Source: Rosa chinensis (lineage: Eukaryota > Streptophyta > Magnoliopsida > Rosales > Rosaceae). From it: a DNA stretch of 64,000 bases. The notes under the pieces were generated by a model. The model was not told the origin of the DNA and did no database searches. It saw only the letters and a program-made list of their open reading frames with translations. Of this stretch, positions 33,990-46,766 are shown piece by piece. How positions within the stretch are numbered: the stretch's first letter is position 1; each line of letters opens with the position of its first letter. The translations under genes and the position numbers were made by a program. The DNA lies in contig NC_037093.1 in assembly GCF_002994745.2 (NCBI RefSeq), positions 32,217,884 to 32,281,883 on the forward strand, in the 5' to 3' direction.

Positions 33990-35110
33990 TTATTAATATT
34001 GGCCTAAACCCCTTATTGGTACCTAGTCCAGGTCCCTTAAGGTTGAGGGCGGCCTTTATTAACATTCATTGAACTGTCTTCACACTTAGGATCTTTTTCA
34101 TCCAAGTAAGTATAGCCTATGTGGGATGGTGTCTAGGAAAGGGGACAACGCTCATGACTGGTTCTTGAATCCAAAAGTGCGTGCAAATGAGCCTAAACCA
34201 CAATGTGGGAGTAGCTCATGCCAAAATGGATTCTACCTCTCGTGGTCGCCCTCCCCTACCTGGCCATTTCAGTAAGGTTGCCCAAAGGATGTAGGAGGGA
34301 CTTTGTGTCTAGACGAATATACTTGGGCCGCACGTCCTCTTGATTTACCGCTTGGAATTGAATTTGAAATCAATGATATATACAACAAATGAAAATGTTG
34401 TGATTCACTAAGGTATATTGGATTAAACATAGTCTTGAAAAGGGTAGCTGTTTCAGTCCCATTGCACATCGAGACTCCCTGTTCCCGTACCTAAGTGTTG
34501 AAAATAATTGTAAAGAAAAGGAAAGAATGTGAATTTTTTGTACTTAAGTTCGTAAAAAGAAAAAGAAAAAAAAAAAAAAAAAAAGAAGTTGTACAAAGTG
34601 TGACGTTTGTTTTGTTCTTGTGTGAAAGTATTGTACAAATTGTGTCTAATCTTGTAAACAAAAGAAAAGAATTAATTGTGAATATTGTTAAATTCTTGAT
34701 TGTTATAAGTGTGTAAAATCGTATGAGTAGATAAGGGCCCTTTTGTTAATATTGGCCTTAACCCTTCATTAGTGCCTTTCTGAGGTCTCATGAGGTTGAG
34801 GGCGGCTTTTATTAGCATTTGGAGAACTGTCTAACACATGAGTTCTTTCCAAGCTGAGTAAGGGGCATATAGATGGTGTCTTAGGTTGAGACCCTGGGTG
34901 ATGGGTTCAAATTGGATCTCAGAGACACTATAGACCGTGCGTAAACCACAATGTGGGAGTAGCCAATAGGGGCCTAAACCTCAATGAGGGAGTAGCCTCC
35001 GTAGTGTCACAAAAATGAGTCCTCCCTCTCACTTACCTCTTAATCTGGCCATCTAGCCTTCTGAAACAAAGGAAAGTGACTTATGTCTAGGCGACTATCC
35101 CTAGATCGTA
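33990..35110 (+). repeat. duplicated ~350-base module in the TR-GAG leader
   Basis: Copies at about 33990-34340 and 34735-35110 share in order TAATATTGGCC, GGTTGAGGGCGGC, GAACTGTCT, AAACCACAATGTGGGAGTAG, TCTGGCCAT-like and TGTCTAG blocks. The word CACAATGTGGGAGTAGC occurs twice, plus once as CTCAATGAGGGAGTAGC near 34980. Between the copies is AT-rich filler with an A-run at 34566-34584. No long frame is present. Confidence 0.8.
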
Positions 35111-35475
35111 TCTCACCAATAGTAGTGGTTTCTATTGGGCTCGACTTACAACTTGTAATCAATTGAGATATTAACTTTATTTTGTAAAGATAATAAGATA
35201 CTTGAACATAACCTCCACTTGTAAATTGTGTGTTTTGTACTTTCTATACTTGTATAAACTTCTTATGTGGTTTATTTGTGAAAAGATTGTGGATAGTTTG
35301 TAATTTATACTCTATTTATACTTGTATAAATCATAAATAGTAAAGTCGTGAATAGTAACTTGTGAATAGTGACTCGTGAATAGTAAAGTTGATGTATAAA
35401 TCACTAATTTGTAATTAACTCACTTTATACTTTGCTAACTTCTTTGAATTTTGATGATGTTCAGGATTCCTATGA

Positions 35476-37041
35476 ATGACCGAGCCTTTTAGACCCTCTA
35501 CACTAAAGGAAATTGAAGCAAGGCTCGCTCGTTTGAAGGGTCCTTCACTCCTTGAGCACACAAGCCCTTCCCCTTCAACATACAAGGAGTACACATTTAA
35601 CGAGCAAGGGAAGCGGATTTATTTTTCTGAGGAGTCTACATCACCTACACCAAGTCCATCTCCTCCTTCACGTTCACCTTCACCTGTGATTTCGTCCAAC
35701 TCTACACCACCACCTTCACCACCACCTGAAGAAGTCGAAGAAGAGAGAATGGCATCTATTAGGGAACTCTCCACCGCAACTGTTGAAGGAGGACCCCCTA
35801 CAGGCATAGTATACCCTGCCCCTGCAGCTGGAAGACAGGCAGAGTTCGAGCTTAAGAGTGGATTGTTGCACAAGCTCCCTATCTTCCATGGACTTAATAT
35901 GGAGGATGCTAACAAGCACGTACGAGAATTCCAATCTGTTTGTGCAAACATGCAACCACAAGGGGCGGATGAAAACCTTCTTAAGATGAGAGCATTTCCA
36001 TTCTCTCTAGCTGATAGAGCCAAGGATTGGCTATATGAACTTCCTGCAGGACGTATCACATCATGGGAAACAATGAGAAAGGCCTTCTTGGAGAAATACT
36101 TCCCAGCTTCAAAGGTCATCACACTTAGGAAGAAGCTTAGTGGGATAGAGCAAGCCCATGATGAGTCCTATGCTGCCTACTATGAGAGGTTCAACTCCCT
36201 ACTTGCACAATGTCCTCAACATCAAATGAAGGATGAGACCCTACTTACATGTTTCTATGAAGGACTCTTACCCTTGGAAAGGCAAATGCTGGATGCTGCA
36301 GCTGGAGGAGCTTTTGTGGATAAGTCACCTGCGGTTGGGAAAGAACTTATAGCTAATCGTGCCCTGAATTCCCAACAGTATGAGGGTGTGAGACAAACCA
36401 CTCGTAGGGTAAATGAGGTGAGCACTAGTCCTGCCATTGCGGATCAATTGAGCAAACTCACCCTTCTTGTGAATAAGGTGGCGACTACTCAAGGACATGG
36501 AGGACCCTCTGCTTGTGGGGTATGCTTTACTCAAGGACATCCTACGGATCAATGTCCTCAACTAAGTGAGAATGGTGGTTGGGAGTCTGTGAATGCCATA
36601 GGAGGCTATCAAGGGAACCATGGGGGTCCCCAACGTCCAAGGTATGATCCATATTCGAATACCTATAACCCTGGATGGAGGGACCACCCCAACTTCAAGT
36701 GGACCAACAATGACAATGTTCAGAACCCTCTTGGTGGCAGTTTCCAACGTCCTCAAGGACCTCCCTATCAAAGACCTTACATGCCTCCTCAACACAATGT
36801 AGGGAATCCCAATTCTCACTATGATAAGACGATAGAGGCATTAACTAATTCTACTCAGGCATTGACTAGTGCCACACAGACTTTGCTTCAAGGACAACAG
36901 ACCAATGCCAAGGACATTGCAGAGCTCAAGAAGCAAATGGGACAAGTGGTGGACTTCATGACCAAGTTTCATGAGAGTGGTAAGCTTCCAAGCAACACAA
37001 TTCCAAACCCAAAAGGAGGCTTTGAAGGTTCCACCAACTGA
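35476..37041 (+). CDS. gag: Gag polyprotein of an Athila-like retrotransposon
   Basis: 521 residues in one uninterrupted frame. Residues 50-90 are Pro/Ser-rich. The Retrotrans_gag capsid domain spans about 130-275, with FPFSLADRAKDWLYELP and FYEGLLPLERQMLD typical of plant gypsy Gag. A CCHC zinc knuckle, CGVCFTQGHPTDQC (347-360, CX2CX4HX4C), should bind RNA. The Gln/Pro-rich tail ends with a possible coiled coil (about 445-500). The product would assemble the virus-like particle in the cytoplasm and package the element RNA. The frame ends in a stop with no protease or pol frame after it, so this is the element's only protein. The intact frame fits a recent insertion. Confidence 0.95.
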   Translation: MTEPFRPSTLKEIEARLARLKGPSLLEHTSPSPSTYKEYTFNEQGKRIYFSEESTSPTPSPSPPSRSPSPVISSNSTPPPSPPPEEVEEERMASIRELSTATVEGGPPTGIVYPAPAAGRQAEFELKSGLLHKLPIFHGLNMEDANKHVREFQSVCANMQPQGADENLLKMRAFPFSLADRAKDWLYELPAGRITSWETMRKAFLEKYFPASKVITLRKKLSGIEQAHDESYAAYYERFNSLLAQCPQHQMKDETLLTCFYEGLLPLERQMLDAAAGGAFVDKSPAVGKELIANRALNSQQYEGVRQTTRRVNEVSTSPAIADQLSKLTLLVNKVATTQGHGGPSACGVCFTQGHPTDQCPQLSENGGWESVNAIGGYQGNHGGPQRPRYDPYSNTYNPGWRDHPNFKWTNNDNVQNPLGGSFQRPQGPPYQRPYMPPQHNVGNPNSHYDKTIEALTNSTQALTSATQTLLQGQQTNAKDIAELKKQMGQVVDFMTKFHESGKLPSNTIPNPKGGFEGSTN

Positions 37042-38935
37042 GGAGAAGAGGAAACCACGTCTAGGCTGAGAAGACGTTAAAACCAAGCGCTACTTGGGAG
37101 GCAACCCATGCAAATCAGATTTGCTTTCTCTTTCCCTTTACTTCTCAAATTCTTCTTTGTTTTATAGTTATTTTCGTAAATTCCATCCCTATATGCTTAA
37201 GTGTTTCATTGCATGATTTTTCTTGATTACATTGAGGACAATGCAATATTTAAGTGTGGGCGAAGGGATTTATACTTTTATCTTGAGTCATATATTGAAA
37301 AATACAAAAAAATTGAAAAATGTCAAAAATTTAAAAAAAATTTCGTTGCTTTTGTTTTTGTTTTGAGTCTTAGGATGCCCTTTCAACTGTCTAGGATGAT
37401 TCTATATCTCTGAAATCGTGACTAAAAGAGGATCACAAAATTGAGATGACTTAAACATGGTATTCTTTGGTTAATTGAGATATATGAAAAATATGTGCCT
37501 TGTAGTGGATATGGATTTCGAAACTTTGGTACAGAATATTGGCATGTTAAGATGAGTTTTGATTCATATAAACTCATGTGAGATAATTGAGCCCATGTCC
37601 CTTTTTCTTGGAGTGATAAATGAAATATCTATTCTTAATTTCTTGGCGATGTTTTGATGATCTCATTATCCTTTCATCTTGATTGACTACTTGCCATAGA
37701 TTAAGTTTGATGGACTAGAGAATGCTAGAATTCACTCTTGTGCTTGTTGAAACGTTATATCAATACATGGCCCTGATTCTGGAAAGGATAGAGGCACCCT
37801 AGGAATTACCACCATTGCCATATAAACTTGTGTCCCCAATTGTGCCCGTCGTGGGACTCCCCTAGATAAGCCCCTTTGAGCCTACATTAAGCCTTTTCAT
37901 TCATCACCCTTAAAATCCTTAACCATGAAGCTTAGTATAGTTACAACCCTACCCTTTGTTCTAAGAACTTAGTGGAGCTATCTTTTGAGACATACTACAT
38001 GGGTTTGGTGCTAAGGATGAAAATTGAGAAGAGGTGAAAGTTCAAGTGTGGGGGTAGACTTGTCCATAAAAAAAGAAAAGAAAGAAAAATGTTTATGGAT
38101 TTTAGTCCCCCATACTTAGTGATTTTGGAGTTTACTTTGAAATGAAGGCCCACTAAAGAAAAATTTGGCCTTTGTCCATTCACTAGAGTTCAAGGGAAGT
38201 TTACAATGAAGATTGGGCCCAACATGAAGACATTAGGCCCCTTTTATGTTACCTCTAGGGAAAGTGACGTTTTTGCAATGCCTTGGTGGATTTCTTGAGG
38301 TCTCTACATCTACATATGCTCTGCTAGGTTTTTAGGACACTTTGATAAATTCTTACCCTTCATTTCTTAAAACCTTGAGCCTTGGCCCCATTACAACCTT
38401 TAAGAAGACCTTCTTGATCCTTAAGATGGGACAGCCCTTGATGTGGAGATGAGTTACAAGAGTTGAACCTATGGCTTGGGTCCATCTGTGCAAGTAGTTG
38501 GTATCCTTCATGAGATCTTTAAAGAAAATTATACATGTGCTTTCGTTTCTTGAATTATGTGATATACTTGCTATCTTTCACATATACTTGAGTGTATAAG
38601 CTTTTAAGCATTGCCATGATCTGAGAGAAGAAAGAGTGGATATAACTTGTGAGGATTTGAATCATACTTGTTTGAAGCATGCTTAACAGAAACCATCACC
38701 ATTGTTCCAACCAAGTCCTGCTTGTGTATATGTAACTTATGTGTTTTAATTAACTCTCGAATGCCTAATCATTTATTCTTGGTGAAGTGCTAATCTTGGT
38801 GTTGTGAAAGTAGGAGATTGCTGAGACAAAAAGTTGAAGGGCTATAGAGTCTTTGTATGTTTAGAGTCTTTAATTTCTGTTGAGTCTTAGTGTGATTTTG
38901 CTAAGGGACTAGCAAAAGCTAAGTGTGGGGGAATT
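37042..38935 (+). other. 3' non-coding part of the TR-GAG element
   Basis: Starts with AAGCGCTACTTGGGAGGCAA, a short block seen after coding regions of Athila-type elements, then about 1.8 kb without a plausible frame. A purine tract (GTGTGGGGGAATT, about 38924-38935) immediately precedes the 3' LTR and would prime plus-strand synthesis. All pol and env-like sequence is missing. Confidence 0.75.
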
Positions 38936-40663
38936 TGATAGGAGCATTTTAATGCGACGTTTTACTTGCTTTTCCCTGCATTTTCTGCGTTATTTCCTTA
39001 ATAAAACCCTGTTTAGGAAAGTTTCCATTCTTTGATTGGGAAAGTTCCTATTTGTAGAAAGTTTCTATTTTTGTAGTTTCTATTTATCATTTTTAGTAAG
39101 TTTCCATTTTCAGTAGTTTCTATTTTTCATTTTTAGAAAGTTTCCCATTTTCAGTTTAGGAAAGTTGCCATTTTTCATTTTAGGAAAGTTTCTATTTTTT
39201 TCTTATCAGTTTCTATTTTCAGGACCTCCGAGCTAAAAAGTGGAAATGAACGCACGAATGGAAAGAGGAGCTTGCGAACGTCAAGACGAGCGAATATGAG
39301 AAGAAAAGGGCCACACAATTGAGCAGAAATGAAGAAATAAGCTTTCCTAGTCCAACCAGGAAATCCTGCAAAATTGAGGAAGGCTTCCCTAGCAAGTTTC
39401 CAACGCAACCATGAAAAAGAAATGGAAAAATAATGTGCTTTGTGTTGGAAAATGAGAAGGCTTGAAGATGAAGCAACGAAGCCCAAGAACTCTATGGATT
39501 TTCGGCAAATGGATCAAAGGCCCACAAAAGCCCATACAATTAGGGTGTGTGACGCAAGTGAAACCCTAGGGATGTTGTTGCCGTCCAAAAGGAGAGAGAA
39601 ACAAGGAAAATGACGTGGAAAATCAGAATTATCAAAGAGAATTTCGGTTGAGATTTTCTAGGGTAATTTTTATGGAAAGAAAATATACTTGGGGACTTAC
39701 CCTAGAGAGTTTGCCGTCCAATGCCAAGAGAAAAACAAGGGAATCAAAAGAAAACCCTAGAGAATTCGGCAAGAGAGATTCAAGGGAGAAATAAAAGGAA
39801 AGAGAAAAAGGTGGAGACCAAGAAAAGCTCAAAAGAAGTCTAGATACATTCCTATATTCCCTAAAGGAATTTTGGCCGAATTTAAAGTATAAAATCAGAA
39901 TATTATCAAGGGAATTTCGGCCAAGATTGTTAGGGAATTAAATGGAATTTTGTGATTGGTTGAACCACCTCATAGGGCTTATTTGGCAAGATATTATTGG
40001 AGGAAATTATGTGGAATTTTCAGATTAATTCCATAAGGTTTACACGGCTTGGAGAGCAAGGAGGACGTCCCCTATATAATCTCCCCTCTTCTCAACGTTT
40101 TGGGGTTCCCACTTTTGCGTTTACACTTTGAGAAAAAAATCAGAAAACTCTCTCTAGCCTAGCCGTGTTCTTCTCCATCCTCTAGGGCAACCACGAAGTG
40201 CAAGCAAGGCCAAGGAAGAAGAGGACAAGCCGTGAACACCATCCATCCTCCACCTTGAAGATTGCTTCCGAAATTCAAGAGACCATTCATCACTTCATTC
40301 ATCTCATCTTCATCACGGTGTAATCCGATTCTCCTTGTACCTTTGCTTTGTATTTTCGTTGGTTTTGCCTTAGTTGACACATATGTATGAACAAGTGTTG
40401 TTTTCTGAAATTTTATGATTAATTGTTAATTTTCAGATTCATATATTGTGATTTATGGTTGCTTTTGTGTGAGTGTTTGATTAAATTTGCATGATAGAAA
40501 TCTTTTGTATGATAATCTTGAATGGTTCGAAACATTTAGGGTTTTTATGTAAATGTTGCTACGAATTTGAGAACATGGATCAACTTTTTGGTTTTGTGTT
40601 CTTGAATCGATAAGTAGTAAAGGTTTTGTACAAAAACCGAATTTAATCAAAGAAGATTGCAAC

Positions 40664-43417
40664 TGACAGGATCCGCCCCGGATTTCACCCTGAAATCCGA
40701 AGAGGCCCTGCGGGGCCCACCTTAGAAGAAATTCTACCAAAAATTTGACAGAACTTCCCCTAAAAATGGACAACCCAAAACCTGTAGAAAAACAATTACA
40801 CTTCTAAATCATCCATCCTTATTCTCCTGGAGCCACCCTGCTCCCTATATCACAACATCTCACATCTCTCATTTCATAAACCATTCTGAATTTAAGAATA
40901 TTAATCTCATAGGTTATCAGAGCAATCTAATGTACAAGCGAACAAGAGAATAGAAAGCAAGATAAATGACCGATGCTTTTATAATGCGGAAGCTATGACA
41001 GCTATGCCTCAACCCCAAGTACGCTCAACCTCAAGCTAAACTGGCCTGCAAACTGGGCATTTAAAACCGAAGGGCCCAGGGGAAAACATTTAAAATCCGT
41101 TAGAGTGAGTGGACGAAAAATAAGTACTTTCAAATGTATAAGTAAAACTTAATGCTTTCCCAAGTTATTCTCTAAAATCTCGCATGCAGTAACAATCTTG
41201 AAGACACTCTTAAAATCTCATCCTCAATCCTTATAAAAACATCCTTTTCATGAGGCTCGTTTGATGACTAGAAAGGACTGCTGTCTAGTCATCTCATGCC
41301 ATCTAGGAGGGACTGCCACCCAGATGACGCATCGGAAGGGACTGCCAACCGAAATAGGAGGCGGTGGATAGAAGGGACTGCCAACTAGCCACAAGTAGTA
41401 GACGGGACTGCCGACTAACCACAGGTAGTAGACGGGACTGCCGACTAACTACCTCATGTCATCTGGAAGGGACTGCCAACCAGGTGACGCATCGGATGGG
41501 ACTGCCAACCGAGCTGTAGTCTGGAAGGGACTGCCAACCAGACTATTACCTAGAAGGGACTGCCAACAAGGTAAGATACGCATGCGCCAAAACTGGCCTC
41601 CTTAATAAACTGAATAGCCTCCTCAAGAAACTGAAAATAACCTCTTTCAATCACTTGCTTTCGGAAAGAAACTCGATATTACCTCAATAAATCAATAATA
41701 ATTCACTGAAAGCATAACTCAGTAATAACTCGCTAACTCAAACCTCGATATCTCAATAAATCCTCGAAAGCATAATCACATACTCTATAATTCAATAATT
41801 GCTTTCGGAAAGAAAGCTCCATCTAACCCAAGTCTGATAAGTGCGGAATTCAAAACCCAATAAATCTCGATAAATCAATCATGCTCAAATATTTGCTAAA
41901 TCCCTCGCACTCGTATATCTTCATAAAAACTGATATTTGAAAACAATAATTCTCATAATATTTTTCCAAATCAGTCACTTCCCGAAAATCATTTCCCAAC
42001 TCAATAACTCATGAATGACTATCTCAAAAATCTACTAAAAGCCCTCGGGAAGGAATTTCAATACTAATCTCGTAATCCATAAATAAATCTCGATAAACTA
42101 AATCTCAAATATTCAAAACATAATTAAATCTCATTTGGAAGAAAATAATAATAATACTGCATGCGGAATTAATTTAAAAACAAATGTCCACTCACAGTAC
42201 TATTTAGGCGACCACGCTACCGGTTTCCTACTTCGAGCAGTAGCTCGGCACGTCGCCCTGTACACAATTATAATTCACGAATAACAATCCGGAAATTAAA
42301 TACAATTCCCACATCAAATCCTCATAAATCAACATTTTCATTTCTTCTCCAATTTAACCCAAACTTCACCATTAGTACCAATTCATTAATTGAAGGTTTC
42401 TAGGGCAAAACTGAGAGATATCCGATAGTGGAATTTCTCATAAACCAATAACCAAACTATTGAACTTCGGAAATTCTGATTAATATCCAAACCTCCTCCA
42501 ATTTCCACCAAACACATATCCATAAATTCATAACAATATGTACTAGTCAATAGACCAAAACAACTCACCAGGATCGGCCGGACGCGCCCTCACGCGCCAC
42601 CACAGGCAGCTGTGCCTGGCCCACGCGCCGCCGGTCAACCACCATATCTGGCTACCAAATTTTACCAGCATCAACAACTCAATATTCTAAGAATCTTTCA
42701 TAACTGTGGCCAAGTCAGAAAATACCTCTAAGTGGCCGAACAATTAAGCAAACCGAAGTAGAGTAAAATTTTCTAATTATGCTTTCTTCCTCCACGCTGC
42801 AAATCGCTTCAAGATATTTGGGGAGCTTCAAGTACGCCTCAAGACGCTTCTAAAAAGCCTGTCTTTGTCGCCGGAGGTGGCCGGAATTCGGGTCAACGGT
42901 CACCTGCTACAGTAAACTTCAAGGACCCGATACGTCGTTTTCCGGCCAAGCCGCCGTGAGCCACCACCGTAGGGGCCAAGAGGAGGTCAAGACGAGTCCG
43001 TAGCCACCGATTTGACGCTTTTTGGTGGTCGGAAAGAGAAAGCAACCGGAGTTGCAGAGGAGAGAGAGAAAATGCGCAGAGGAGAAAGAGAGAGCGTGCG
43101 GGAGGAGAGAGAAGGAGAAAAGAAAGTTACCTGGCCCAACAGTAAAAATTTCAAATATATACTACTTACTGTGAACAGTAACTTTCACATTTTCGCGTAT
43201 AACTTTCGCATATGAGCTCCGATTTTTACGTACCACATATGCACGCGCTCGGTTTAACATCCACTACAACTTTCATGAAGGAAATTTTCTCAAATTTTGA
43301 CCCGAACAAAAAGTCAACTTTTAGGGCCCCTAAAATGTCGAAACGGAGCCAAAAAGTAAATGTCGTTTACCCATCGAAAGACTTGTAAACTGGTAAATTC
43401 GGGTTCGGGACGTCACA
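40664..43417 (-). repeat. 3' LTR of the LARD (left copy)
   Basis: Starts TGACAGGATCCGCC and ends GACGTCACA on the plus strand. It contains the hairpin array (41263-41574), a stretch rich in CTCGATAAATC-like words (41620-42150), a GC-rich segment (42570-42640), a purine-rich segment (43030-43120) and the family's conserved block (43192-43340). Confidence 0.95.
41263..41574. repeat. array of ten short stem-loop-like units (left LARD LTR)
   Basis: Ten units share a core near AAGGGACTGCCAA. Unit-specific arms flank each core and pair with each other: GATGACTAG with CTAGTCATC; TCGG with CCGA (twice); GTGGATAG with CTAGCCAC (one mismatch); AGGTAGTAG with CTAACTACCT (one bulge); CATCTGG with CCAGGTG (one T-G pair); TAGTCTGG with CCAGACTA; TTACCTAG with CAAGGTAA (one mismatch). 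One unit (near 41395-41420) pairs poorly. Confidence 0.88.
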
Positions 43418-46400
43418 ATCTCCCCACCTTATAAAAATTTCGTCCTCGAAATTCTATACTGTTGAAGTAGAGATGGGTGCACACGCCAATCCATAGTAAA
43501 CAGTCACGAAGATGAATAACACATCAATCGTACGGCCGTGGCGATGATAAGGCACAGAAAAGATGTGCAAGTCTACTCAAATCATGTAGACATTACCTTT
43601 AAAACTGATCCAAAACTTGACCAATTAGAACATGGAGATCAACCCTTATAAGAAACAATTCTCTAGCTGAAATCTAGTCAATTATTGCGATCTGAATAAT
43701 TCTCACAGCGTTCTTACTAAATTCAGTGTCTTAGTAGGTAGATTTACTTCCACTCATTACTGACAGTCCTTAACAACTAAGGGAGAACATCGTCAAAGCA
43801 TTATGTTTGAAGCAACCTGTAAATGGTTCAACTATGTGAGCAGAAACACCTACTAAAATTCTCAGAATAAAGACTCAAGGCTAAATCAAGGTCGGTTACT
43901 TGAACGAACCACACCTTGAAACTGCATAACGAAAATCAAATCTTCTTTGGATTAAGTTTTCCCTTTGCAATCTTAAGTCAATGACTGGAGTAGCTGATAA
44001 TCTCGACAATCTCGATTACACAAGCAACCAAAAACATATACTTAGAACCCCAAATGTATCAATGTTCCAAGTTGGATACCCTTGTCTTACCTAACTATGT
44101 AATAGTACATACTCACAAGTACACAACTTCGACGTCAAGAAGTTTAGGTCAAATAATAGTTCAGATGACTCATGGTATCAATATCACAAACTATTCAGTT
44201 TGAATAGTAGCATTCATACTCTTTTCATACAACTCGTACAGTGAAGATCCACTTTGTTCACCAACAACATGATGATAAAACATTTACCCACACTTAATAC
44301 AATTTCAATTCGTACATGGGTTTATGGAAAGTCCAACAGTTAATAAAACACCACAAGATGCTCACTGATAACCCACATGTCTGAAACAACCAATTTCCTT
44401 AGCAACCACAAAACCGCACTTGCTTTTTGTCTGTTTGTGCTTAAATTTCTGATCGAATGTCGTGCACGTAGAGATCCCATAGTCGTCAAGCATATCAAAG
44501 AGTAGCCTCGAACCAACCTATAAGTTCTTAATCATGCATGTTATGGGGCCACTACACTTTCATTGCGCTACTTTGATACCTGACTAAAACATTGATCAAA
44601 GCCTTGAGATGACATCTAAGTTAACTAGAGAAACTTCTTTGATATATACCCTGCTGGCCATAAGGCGACACATTTCACACACCTGTTTATGTTCAAAATT
44701 TCTGTACCAGACTGCTAGCAAGATAGTCCATTCTTTCTTCTCTACGTTACCACACCATAATATTCCAATAATCAACGTCAAACTTGCAAGTACTTGAGTA
44801 TAGCGAACTCTCCTGGCATGGCTCAAAGCCGGTATCCCCAAGTGACACTGTCATCGCTAAACTGAGGATAAAGTAGCTGAAGATCCACCCTCTAACAACA
44901 CTTATTCAACAATATTCCAGCTACAACAACAATTTCAAAAACTAATCTGCGCTAACTAAGATTGCACCAAAATTTCTCAAACCTCATCTCGCTAAGCATA
45001 AATCCAACAACATAACTCAAGCATAGTCACTCAACAATTTAGTACTTCAAGTGTCAGTTGAAACCCTTGATAAAACCCAAGTCCAAACAAACAATTTCCA
45101 AACTCAACTCCAACATTTTGCCAAGTCATCGTACCTATAAACCCGTGATGGTGACCGAATATCAATCGTACCAACAACTTTCTATACTTCTCCAATCAAG
45201 GGCCACCATACAGTAGAAAGATCGATCAAAGTGAAAACTAAATTTCAAACTGTTTAACCCATTACCACCAATAACGGTACCAAGGTAGTAAAACTCATTT
45301 AATTCCTCCAAGGCAATCTGTTAATGTACGAATTCAACTCAAGCAACAACCAATTTTCCTAGATGATAAAACACCGTTCACAGAGTCTTTCCTCAAACAA
45401 CAACCTTGATGCAAAACAGACACCCGTCCAACATCTCATTTCACACAAAGCGGTACCTGGATATGAAATTAATCCAACCACCTGGCGATCCAATTCCTTC
45501 ATTTAATCGCCATCGACATACGCCACTGTACAGACATACCGCATTATGTTTGACCCACATATAACAAGAATTCTGGTCAAACCTTAATCTGAAATATTTT
45601 CGGAGCCAACTGAGAAACTTATTTCCTCAAAGTTATTCCACTAACCACTCTTACAAAATCACAATTCAACTGTCTAACAAAAGCTTCACCAAGAGTCTAT
45701 CACAATTAATCTTCAAGGCTCCACAATTTATAACTCGAATCATACTCTGTATCACAAGTAATTCCACTTGCACCATTATGAATACCCAACGAGATCACTA
45801 CCACTATTCTCCAATTTTTAGGTACAACCATTTCAACCAAAACGGATAACCAATTGAGTACACGCATAGGCACAATCTCATTTACAAAAGTTGTTTCTAA
45901 TCTTCTCAATTAAATACTGGCAAAGATCATAACTCGACTGTAAAGCTCTATGCGTCCAACTAAATACTCAAGTTTCAAACATAAAACTATATCAAACTTA
46001 AATTCTGTCTATCTCCTTACTCAATACGATCCACGACTTCAAAAGGATCAATTATAAGTCAATGTATCAAAAATCAATTTCTTCCAATCCGAACAAAACA
46101 AAATCCAAATATCATGGTTAGGTCAAAGAGCCAAGATAACCAGTCATGATTTCCAAGTAATCTCCAACAACTATCAATGATATCACAAATGTCACATACA
46201 TGCCATATCACATCACGTAACACATCTCCTGAAACTTGGTTCAACGTCAGAACCACTAATATTACTAGTTCCATTTCCATCAACAATTCTGATTCTAAAG
46301 CAATTTATAGCAAACTGAGACAACCCAAATCTATGCCCACTCAACTCTAACAATCAAACACGAAATCGAACTCCAGTCTTGCACCATAAACCTTACCCCA

Positions 46401-46766
46401 ACAAACTTGTTGGCATCGAGGGAGAGATAACCACCACATTCCCTCGGATCGCATTTCGTAGCATAACTCAACCCTGTAAGGTAATCTAACATCACCATCA
46501 CCATGAAAAGGAGCAAGACACTTAAACAATCTGATATGCAGACAGATCCCTATGAGGTCGGCGTATAAGAGGCATAGCACCTGAAGGAAAATCAACTAAC
46601 CACGTACCTTACATACTTGATGAATACTTCAGCACCGAAGAGTAAACGATGGGGAACCGCTGCAGTCGGGCCATCACTCGGGAGGTACTGAGTAACATCA
46701 AGCATATAAGGTAACTAGATCGAAACAAGTCTACAGAATCTTCCAACCTAGTGCTCTGATACCAAC
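43418..46766 (-). other. non-coding interior of the LARD
   Basis: 3.35 kb with no frame above about 80 residues on either strand and no recognisable retrotransposon protein, even allowing for frameshifts. The left end has the purine tract (minus strand AAGGTGGGGAGA, 43419-43430) next to the 3' LTR. Confidence 0.8.
46753..46764 (-). other. primer-binding site, initiator tRNA-Met type
   Basis: The minus strand reads TGGTATCAGAGC two bases after the 5' LTR. This is the complement of the 3' end of initiator tRNA-Met and fixes the element's orientation. Confidence 0.93.

Noticed and set aside
35619..36122. 167-residue minus-strand frame
   Set aside because: Antisense shadow of the gag gene; no independent coding signal.
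41263..41574. CRISPR-like array
   Set aside because: Units have short repeats and no uniform spacers, lie in an LTR of a plant retrotransposon, and have no cas genes; arm pairing explains them better.
42570..42640. GC-rich segment as a host exon
   Set aside because: The same segment recurs at the same place in several LARD-family LTRs, so it is LTR sequence.
43418..46766. Small frames of 60-82 residues as a gag-pol remnant
   Set aside because: None shows a retrotransposon motif, even across frameshifts; the interior is non-coding.
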